Source of the DNA: Granulosicoccus sp964352535
GTDB taxonomy: Bacteria; Pseudomonadota; Gammaproteobacteria; Granulosicoccales; Granulosicoccaceae
DNA: 11,192 nucleotides
NCBI GenBank assembly: GCA_964352535.1
Contig: CAYGSW010000194.1
Location: 1 to 11,192 of the forward strand
Direction of reading: 5' to 3'
Shown here: positions 1 to 9,100 of the stretch, piece by piece
How positions within the stretch are numbered: position 1 is the stretch's first letter
How the letters are laid out: each line of letters opens with the position of its first letter
Notes under the pieces: model-generated
What the model was told of the DNA's origin: nothing
The model's database searches: none
The model's input: the letters and a program-made list of their open reading frames with translations, nothing else
Made by a program: the position numbers and the translations under genes

Positions 1-27
1 TTTGAGCTGGCACTGTGTGGGTCAACG

Positions 28-33
28 AAAGGA
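28..33 (+). promoter_or_regulatory. Ribosome binding site of the giant surface protein gene
   Basis: AAAGGA lies six bases before the ATG at 40 and only three bases before an in-frame TTG at 37. The spacing favours the ATG as the real start, so the protein is counted as 3628 residues here. Only 27 bases precede this site in the window, too few to judge a promoter. Confidence 0.75.
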
Positions 34-39
34 TAATTG

Positions 40-147
40 ATGAATAACCACGGTCGTTCTGGACGTGGAGCCTCCCTATGTGGATGGTTCCTGGTGATTT
101 CTCCCGTCGCGATACTGCTGCTTTCCCTATCGACTGGCGCTCAGGCC
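40..147 (+). other. Sec signal peptide
   Basis: Residues 1-36. A short basic N-region (two Arg in the first nine residues) is followed by a hydrophobic core at about 16-31 (WFLVISPVAILLLSLS) and an A-Q-A cleavage site, giving a mature N-terminus at Gln37. Cys14 lies at the front of the core and is not in a lipobox near a cleavage site, so this looks like signal peptidase I processing rather than a lipoprotein. It targets the protein to the periplasm; what carries it further is not visible. Confidence 0.9.
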
Positions 148-3100
148 CAGACGACTCACACGGTTTGCCCACCGGGCAATCCGTCGGCACCTTGCTCGTA
201 TGACTCGCCTGGGGCCGCGCTGGCGGACAACGGCACCGTAATGGCCGGGGACACGCTGGATATCCAAAACGATACCTACATCCTGCCCGCACAACTGGTG
301 GTGGACCGCAGCCTAACGCTGAATTTCAACGGCTCGCTTGTAGATGCCGACGGCGATCGCGGCGTCTTGGTGATCAGTCCTGCCACTGTGGCTACGATCA
401 ACGACCTGGTGCTGATCAACGGCCTGGTGGTGGGGGCTGAACTGGGTGGCGGCATCTTAGTACAGGACGCCAGCCTCGACCTGAGCGGATCCCGGTTGGA
501 AAGCAATACCGCTCAGGCGGCCGGGGGCGGCCTGGCGAGCGTCGATGCCACGGTCAACGTGACCGATACGGAATTTATCCGCAACAGCACCGACGGCCAG
601 GGTGCCGCAGTGCTCTCCCAGGGCAGCAGCTCTGTTCTGACTCTGACTCGGGTCAACGTCGACCAGAACTGGTCTCGGAGCCCCAGCTTCAACGGCGGTG
701 CCGTTACGGCGACATCCGACGGTGTCATCAACGTCGTCGATTCGGCCATTATTCGCAACGCCAGCACTGACCCGATACTGGCGGTGGATAACTATGGCAA
801 CCCCTCTCTCCCTGGAGCCAGCTGTTTCAGCCCTACCCTCGGGCGGGCATTTGTCGGACAGACCTTTGTGGCGACCCAGGAAACATTGACAGGCTTCCGC
901 TTTCTAAATCCCGTTGGTAACACCGGTGTGGTGGTCAACGACATCCCGGTCACGGGCTTGGTTCGCAGCGGCGGGCCCACCGGCCCGGTGATTGCCAACG
1001 CCACTGCGCTGATTCCCCAGGGAACGCCCTCGGGCACAAACCTTGATCTGGACTTTACGCTGGATGCACCCATTGCGGTTGCCGTGGGCGCTACCTATGC
1101 CGTAGAGATGGATTTTCCTGCCTCACGATCCTTTATCGTTAATTCCAACAACGCTTATCCTGACGGGGCGGGCTATCGCTGCAGCGAGACAACGGGAAGT
1201 TTTGACCTGGAGTTTCAGATCTTCGGCGGCATTTCTACCGTCGGCGGCGTCTATTCCGAAGGCACCGTAGATATGCTCAACGTAACGCTGTCGGACAGCG
1301 TGGGCGTTGGGGCTATGGCTGCACAGAGGAGTTCGGGAGCGCCCTACAGGGTTAATGCCACCCTCTCCACCATATCCAATAACCAGCGCACCGGCCTGCA
1401 CGGCGTAGTGGGCGTCGTCAGCGGCGTTGTTACGTTCGAGAAAAGTATCCTGGCCTTTAACCAGGGTGGCCAGAACTGCCTGGGAGACAGCACCAGTGCC
1501 GTGTCACTTGGCTATAACGTGATGCGCAACGACCTCAACTGCGGCGCGATTCAGGCGGTGGGTGACCAGTGGGGTACGCCCGCTACGCCCATCGATCCGC
1601 TGCTCGGTCCCCTACAGAACAACGGCGGACCCACCTTTACGCGGGCTATTGATCCTGCCAGCCCGGCGGTGGATTCCGGCCTGAATGATCCAACCTGCGG
1701 CGGCACCGGAACGTCAACCGACCAGCGGGGTTTGGCCCGGCCCCAGGGCGCAGCCTGCGACGCGGGCGCGTTTGAACTACAGCCGTCTGCTACGCCGCTG
1801 CAGGCGCTGATTGACGCGGCGGCTCCCGGCGCAACAATTGTCGTGCCCGACGGGGTCTATACCGAGGGCATCACCATTGGTGACAACAAGATTTTGCAAG
1901 GCTCTGGCCCGGGAAATGTGGTCATTGACGTCACCGGGTTGGGTGTACAGGGCGTAGTAGCCACCGGCAGCTTTACCCTGATTGGGGTTCGCGTTACCGG
2001 CGCTGACGTGAATGTCCAGGCCGGAGGTATCAACGTGGGCCTGTCTGGTCTGGACGTCGTTCTGAACAACGTGCGGGTTGATAACAACCGATCCAGCTTC
2101 AGGGGCGCCGGCATTTTCATCGAGAACAACAGCAATCTAACCGCTACCAATCTGCAGGTCGATGACAACATCGCCGGCACCGACGGCGGTGGCATTTATT
2201 TCGACGGTAACAATGACGTGGTCTTAAATGACGTTCAGATCTCCAGCAACAGTGCGGGACGGGACGGCGGCGGTATCTGGAGCCAAGGCGATGTCTTTCT
2301 GGGGTCGGTCGGGTGTGGAGCAACACCCGTGGTCGGCACCCAAAGCAACATCATCGAGGGCAACACGGCCCTGGCCGGCCAGGGCGGCGGCATTTACAAC
2401 CAGGTCAGTTTCACAATGACCGACACCCGTATTTCCAACAATACGGCGCTGACCGGTGGCGGGATATTGAACGACGGTCCTGTTGCAACCTTCGATATTG
2501 ACTGCTCGGTGCTGGATACCAACCAGGCGGCTGGAGGCTCAGGCGGCGCACTTAGCCTTGCCGGAGGTGTGGTCACCCTTGATCAATCGCTGGTTCAGTC
2601 AAACTCAGCGGACGTTGACGGCGGCGGCATCGATGTGACGTCCGGCACGCTGGACATAACGACCACGGAGTTTGTGTCCAATAACGCCCAGTCCGGTGGC
2701 GGAGCCATCAATTATTTGGTTAACGGCAATGTGAGTCAGTCCATCTTCCGAAACAACTTCTCAGCCTTGGGCGGCGGGGCGGTACGCGCCCAGCAGGCCA
2801 TCATCGGTTCGGTGGACAATGTGTTCGATGCCAACACCACCAGCTCAAAGGGTGGGGCGATTCTTATGACCGGTACGTTTTCTTTACTCAATTCAACCGG
2901 TGACTCCTTTACAGACAATTCAGCCCGAGACGGTGGCGGCGCAATTTCATCCGATTCACCCGGTCCATCGTCCCATTTTATTGACCTCACCGACGGACTG
3001 CTGACGGGCAACCAGGTCGGTGAGGGGGGTATTTCGGTTTCGGGACGCGGCGCAGCCATAGAATTTGTCGGCACTCTGGCATCAGTGCAAAATTCTGAAT

Positions 3101-6100
3101 TCATCAATAATACGGCGCCTGAGTCCGGCGATGGACTAAGTCAGGGTGGCGCAATCTTCACGAACGCCACCCAGGAATTCACGTTGGCCGACTCCACCAT
3201 TAGCGGCTCCAGCGCTGGAGACGGAGGGGCCATTTATAACGAGGGTATTGCGTCAGTGGTCGGCTCTACCCTGACGAATAATTCGGTAACGGACCCTAAC
3301 GCTGAACCCCGCGGCGGCGCCATTGCCTCCACCGGCACATTGTCTGCCGTCAACAGCACCATCAGCGGCAACGTGGTCAATCCTGGCCCTGGAAACACCG
3401 GCGATGGCGGCGCCCTTGCCGTATTCGGCGGGGGAACCGCGACACTTAACAATATGACCCTGGCCTCCAATACAGCGCCCGACGGCGGCGCCGTTTATGC
3501 CGAGCCCGGGCAGGGCGCGCTGATTTTCAGTAACAGCGTCCTTGCGGGAAATACCGGAGTGATTGCTGACTGCGATCAGGTGATTTCAGCGGGATTCAAT
3601 ATTTATGAGGTAAATCCCTGCCCAACCCAGTCGGCCAGCGATCTGATTGCTGATCCGCTGCTGGGCCTGCTTACCGACAACGGGGGTCTCACGGAAACCC
3701 AGACCCTGCTGCCGGGCAGCCCGGCGCAGGACGCTGGTGCGCCGGCCGCTTTGAACGTTGCTCAATTCGACAATCTGACCGGCTTTAACGTGCAGGGCAA
3801 TGCTGCGCTGGACGGCAACACACTGCTGATCGCCGGCAATGAAACGGTAGGCACCGTGGGTTCGATCTATCGGGTAGAACCGGTGGATGTGAGCAGCAAT
3901 TTTAGCGCACAGTTTGATTTTCAGATCAGCCCAGGCTCTGGCGGTTCATCCGCCGACGGCTTCACCTTCACCATCGGCGATGATCCAACGTTCCTTGGTG
4001 ACGGTGGTGGCAGCCTGGGCATTGGCTCCAGAGATGATGATGGACTGCCCCCATACATACCCACTGGCCCTCTGGTCAGCGGCGTATCGGTGGAGTTCGA
4101 TACCTTTGTCAACGGCGCTGCTGAGGGTGCTAACGACACAGGCCAGGAACATGTGGGCATTAACCTTGACGGGCTGCTTGCCAGTGCTGCACTGACCGAC
4201 CTGGGCCCTGCCGGAACACTGTCTGACGGATCGGTGTGGACAGCTTGGATTGACTACGATGCCAACAGCAACTTGCTGGAAGTTCGCACCGATAACAGCG
4301 GCGCCCGCCCAGCTCTGGCCACCGTGAGCCTGACCGTTGATATCCTCGCGGAAGCCGATGCCGATGCTGACGGCAATGTCTATGTTGGATTTACCGGCGC
4401 TGCCGGTGCAGGAAACGCCGTTGGTGGCCAACACCGGATTTTGAATTTCCAGTTTGCCAACGGTGTGGCCTGTGAAGCGACGGACCAGCGCGGCGTGATT
4501 CGTCCCCAGGGTTTGCGCTGCGACATCGGCGCGGTTGAGGCCGACGTCATTGCGCCCAGCATCAATGGCGCCACCTTGAGTTCCACTACCAGCACCACCT
4601 TCCCCGGCGTGGTGGATATCCCCATTGTAGATATCCCCATCGAGCGGCTGACGGGAGACACCTTTAACGCGCCGGAATCTGCGCCCCTGTCCAGCTTCCC
4701 GCTGTCCTCATTCCCGTTGTCTAGTTTTGACCTGCGGGCATCGCCGATGTCCTCGTTCCCGCTGTCGTCATTTCCGCTGTCGTCGTTCGACATTGTGGGT
4801 GCGCCGCTGTCCAGCTTCCCGCTGTCGTCGTTCCCTTTGTCCAGCCTGGCGGGCGGGTGGTCGGCGATCACCGCGCAAATTCCTGAGCTGGCGGGCGCTC
4901 CGCTGCAGACCGTCAGCCTGCAGCAGGTGCTGGAAGCCGCGCCACCGTCGCTGCTGCAAGACATCACCTTAGGTTCGCTGGACATTACCGACTCACCCCT
5001 GTCGTCTTTGTCACTGCCTGGCCTGGCGCTGGGGGATGACAATACGGTGGCGGTGCTGGATGACTGGATTGCCAACGCAACGCCTGGTGCGCCGTCGGTC
5101 TGTCAGTCGCTGGCCGCGCGGGGGTTTACCGCCTGTTCTGACTCTGACACCTTTGTCAGTTTGGAAGTGAAAGGGGCGCCGGTCGCATCTTTGCCACTTT
5201 CCAGCCTGCCGCTGAGCAGCTTTCCGCTGTCGAGTTTTCCGCTAAGTTCGTTCCCGCTGAGTAGCTTTCCGCTCAGCTCGTTCCCGCTGAGCAGTTTTCC
5301 TCTCTCGAGTTTTCCGCTGAGCAGCTTTCCACTGTCATCGTTCCCGCTCAGCAGCTTCCCGCTGTCATCCCTGGATCTGCTGGCAGCGCCGCTGTCATCA
5401 TTTCCGCTGAGCAGTTTCCCGCTGTCATCGTTCCCGTTAAGTTCCTTTGACGTTGCCGGTACACCGTTTTGCGATTTTTACGATGACATAGCCAACAGTT
5501 CGGGTGAACTTACCTGCGCCGCCCTGGGCATCAATCCCAGCGTGGCAACCCTGGAAACGCTGATAGCGGCATTGGCCCAAGCGGGTAACAGCAGCATAGG
5601 CTCAACGCCGCTGTCGTCGTTCCCCATGTCGTCCTTCAACATTGCCAGCCTGCCGTTGTCCTCCTTTGATGTGACCTCCGCGGCCGTGGCCACCTCGCCG
5701 ATATCCGCGCTAACCCTGGGCGACTTTGCCGGCTGCCAGGAGATTGATGGCACCAGCAACTGCGCCACCGTAGCCAGCCTTGATTCAAACTCCAGCCTGC
5801 TGGATGTGGCTAACGAATACGGTTCGCTGGCGGCATCACCCCTGAGCAGCTTCCCACTGTCGTCGTTGCCGCTGTCGTCATTGCCTATGTCGTCTTTCCC
5901 GTTGTCCTCGTTTGAGATTAACGGTGCGCCGCTGTCTTCATTCCCGTTGTCGTCGTTCGAGATTCTCAGCTCGCCGCTGTCCTCGTTCCCCATGTCGTCG
6001 TTCCCGCTGTCGTCCTTCGATCAGGTGTTTACCTGCGCAGCGCCGTGCAGTCAGTTCACGACCTTTGGTGATGCGTTCCTCGCAGGTCAGGTGCGCAGTG

Positions 6101-9100
6101 ACGCAAGGTTGAGCGACGTGGCCGAATCCAGCCGCTTTGCACAAACCACCTTCGGCGATCTGCTGGGCTCTCTAAGCCTGCAGTTCCTGTACGGCTTTGA
6201 ACCAAGCGGCGCAGAAAACCTGGGCGAGATCGCTGATCTCGGCAACTTAACCTTCGGACAGCTGCTGATCACCTTGATGCTGAAATCGGATTTCCCGTGG
6301 GAGACCATACCGCTGTCGCAGATTAAGCCGCAGACGTTCTCCGCTGACAACGTGGTGGGCTACGATCTGGCGTTTGCGCTGGACGGCAACCTGGTCGATC
6401 CGATTACCGCTACGGTCACGCTGTCTGACAGCTTCCACTTCCAGTCCGGCAGTGCGAGCTTTGTGACCTCACCCCAGGCAGCACCCTCACCGGTGAGCAA
6501 CCGATTGGCCGATCCGCAGATTGTGGACAACGGCAACGGTACTCAGAGCCTGATATTCACGGATCTGGCGCCGTCAGCCTTTACCAATAACACGCTGAGT
6601 ATTGTGGCGGTGCCCTCCCTGGGTATTGGCACCTTCGACGCCTCGGCTGAACTGGCGCTGGGCGCCGGCGCACCTACCGTGGCTGATGGTAACAACGCAA
6701 CGGTCTCTGTAGTGCCAAGCCCGCAGACTGATGCGCCCAGCTTTTCATTGCCAGCGCTGACGCAACCAGACATTTTGTTGCTTGGCTTTGTGAATTCATC
6801 GGGCGACAGTGACTACTTCCAAATTCCTCCACCGCCTAAGGGCAGCCGGGTGTCGGTGTTTATGGCCAACCCGGAAGGCGACAACGATTTGCTGCTGTAC
6901 CGTCCGGCATCAGCCGTCGAGCCTATCGGTCAGAATGTTGAAGCCGCCGCGCTGCCGTTGGTGCCATACGAGGACGATGGCGTGCTCTATGAAGGCAACA
7001 TCACCGAAGAGCCCGATACTCTGGACGACATTAACGTGGCGGCCGCGCCGCTGTCTTCGCTGTCCACCAACCGTGGCGGACTGGATGAAGAAGTCTCGGC
7101 CATTGGCGATGGAGCCAACCCCTTTACGCTGCAGGTATCCGGGTACAACGGAGCGGTATCAACCCAGCCCTACACCCTGCGTATTAAGGTGACCCCAGAA
7201 GTGCCCCAGGCCCAGTGCACACCCAGGCCTTGGCCGGGGAGTGTGGGTCAGCCCGGGGCCGGTGATTTCTCCCCCGCCGGCCAGTGGACGGCTAACACCA
7301 ATGCCGTGTTCCTGGTGAACTGGAGCCGATTGGCAGCCAGTGATCCGGGCGGCGTGGGCGCCGCCAATGACGCGCTTAACGCCGTTAACGCGCTGGTTAA
7401 TGCACCGGGAATGATTGACGGTGTGGTGATCGACGTTACCGATATTCCCGGCGTCAGCTACGCCGCCTGGGATGCCGATCCTTGTGACCCAAGCGCTGCT
7501 AACGCGGTGGTCAACGCCATTACCGCGTACCTGGAAAACCAGCGTACGGGCTCGCCGAATCTGACGTACGTCACTCTCGTAGGTTCTGACGAGGTGATAC
7601 CCTTTGCGCGCAAAGCTGACGAAACGGCCATCGCCAACGAGTCTACCTTCGCCGGTGAGTTCTTTGACAACGCCATGTTCGGCACTCTGGTCAGTCGCAA
7701 CTTCCTGTCTGATGACACCTACGGGGATATCGACCCTATTGCGTGGCTGGATCGATACCTGAACGTTCCGGAACTGGCGGTGGGTCGACTGGTTGAGTCA
7801 GCGGTCGACATTCAGCTGGCGGCCGATAACTATGTGTCCTCCGGAGGTGAGCTGGTAGCTCTGACGGGCGTGTCAGCCGGCTACGATTTTGTGGCCGATT
7901 CGTCAGACGATATTCAGGATACGTTCCAAACCTACGGCGTGGATTCCACCCCGCTGGTGGATCAGCCTGGGATTAGTCCAAGCCAGGCCTGGGATCGCAG
8001 CGCGTTTCTAACTGCCACCGGCCTTGATGAGGTGTCCACCCCGGTGGCCGATCTCGTCTCGTTCAATATGCACTTCGACTTTGACGAAGCGCTCCCTTCC
8101 AGCGGCGATGCGTCCGGCAACTATTCCGACAACCTGATCAGCGTGCAGGACTTTGCCGGAAACGACATGACCCGGCGGCTGTGGTTTACCGTGGGCTGTC
8201 ACTCTGGCACCAGCATTGCTGATATCTCCGTGGCCCAGGGCGACCTGAGTCAGGACTGGGCCCAGACCTTAAGCGAGCTGGGCGCGGTGTACGTGGCGCA
8301 AGCGGCCTACGGCCTGGGCGATACCGTGGCCCTGGCGCTGACCGAACGGCTGCTGGCCAACTTTGCTCGCAACCTGAATGGCTCCATCACCGCCGGCCAG
8401 GCCCACGCCTTTGCCAAGCAGGACTACTTCCGGGACCTTGGCCTCTATGGTGAGTACGACTACAAGGCGCTGCAGGCGTCGGTTTACTTTGGTCTGCCGA
8501 TGTACCGGGTTGTCACCCCAACCCCGGTCATCGAGCCGCTGCCGCCACTGCGGCCGGTAATTGCCGATGTGCAGTCCGGCCTCAACTCTACGTCTATCGC
8601 TTTCACGCCAATCATTACTCGTGAGGCCAGTTCGAAGGGTGACCTGTTCAGCGTGGATGGCGAGACTCAGTTTGTTCACTACCGCCCGCTGCAGCCCATC
8701 GTGGGTATTGATGTCACCAGCGACAACGGCGACATTGCCCGCGGCGCGTTCCTCACCTCGCTGGAAACTGAAGACCTGTTTGTGGCGGACATGGCGTTTG
8801 CTCGACCGGTGATTGATCTGGGGATACTTGAGCCAGAAATTGAAACCGATGAAGTGGTATTCCCCACAACGTTTACCAACATCAGCTCGTATAGAGTGCC
8901 CTCCAGCCCCGAGCCTTTTGAAGACCGTCAGCAGCTCAACGTTATTGTGGGTCAGTACACCTCGCCGGCTGGCTCCACCAGCGGCACCCAGCGACTGTTT
9001 CGCAGCTTTGGTGCTCAAGTGTTCTATCAGCCCGCGATCACGGTGCAGAAAAATGCGGCGCAAAAAATGGCGCTCAGCGATGATGACTTCCGCCCGAGGC

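Noticed and set aside
37..39. In-frame TTG as an alternative start one codon upstream of the ATG
   Set aside because: It lies only three bases from the AAAGGA site; the ATG at 40 has better spacing and a stronger start codon.
148..3534. Pectate lyase or other polysaccharide lyase activity for the beta-helices
   Set aside because: The GGG(I/A) coil pattern is that of PMP-like/choice-of-anchor-Q helices and no lyase catalytic residues are recognisable.
4321..4440. DADADADG stretch considered as an EF-hand or RTX calcium site
   Set aside because: It falls in the loop before the conserved NVYVGFTGAAG strand of the lectin-like domain and lacks the full EF-hand or GGxGxD spacing.
4380..5993. Minus-strand frames with Asp-Ser-Gly-Asn-rich repeats resembling calcium-binding RTX-type repeats
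   Set aside because: They are the reverse complement of the PLSSF codons in another frame; the repeat comes from the 15-base period of the real gene.
4684..6018. Possible CRISPR-like array or DNA-level regulatory repeat
   Set aside because: Units are 15 bases, contiguous, in frame, and vary at silent positions while the peptide is conserved, so the repeat is a protein repeat.
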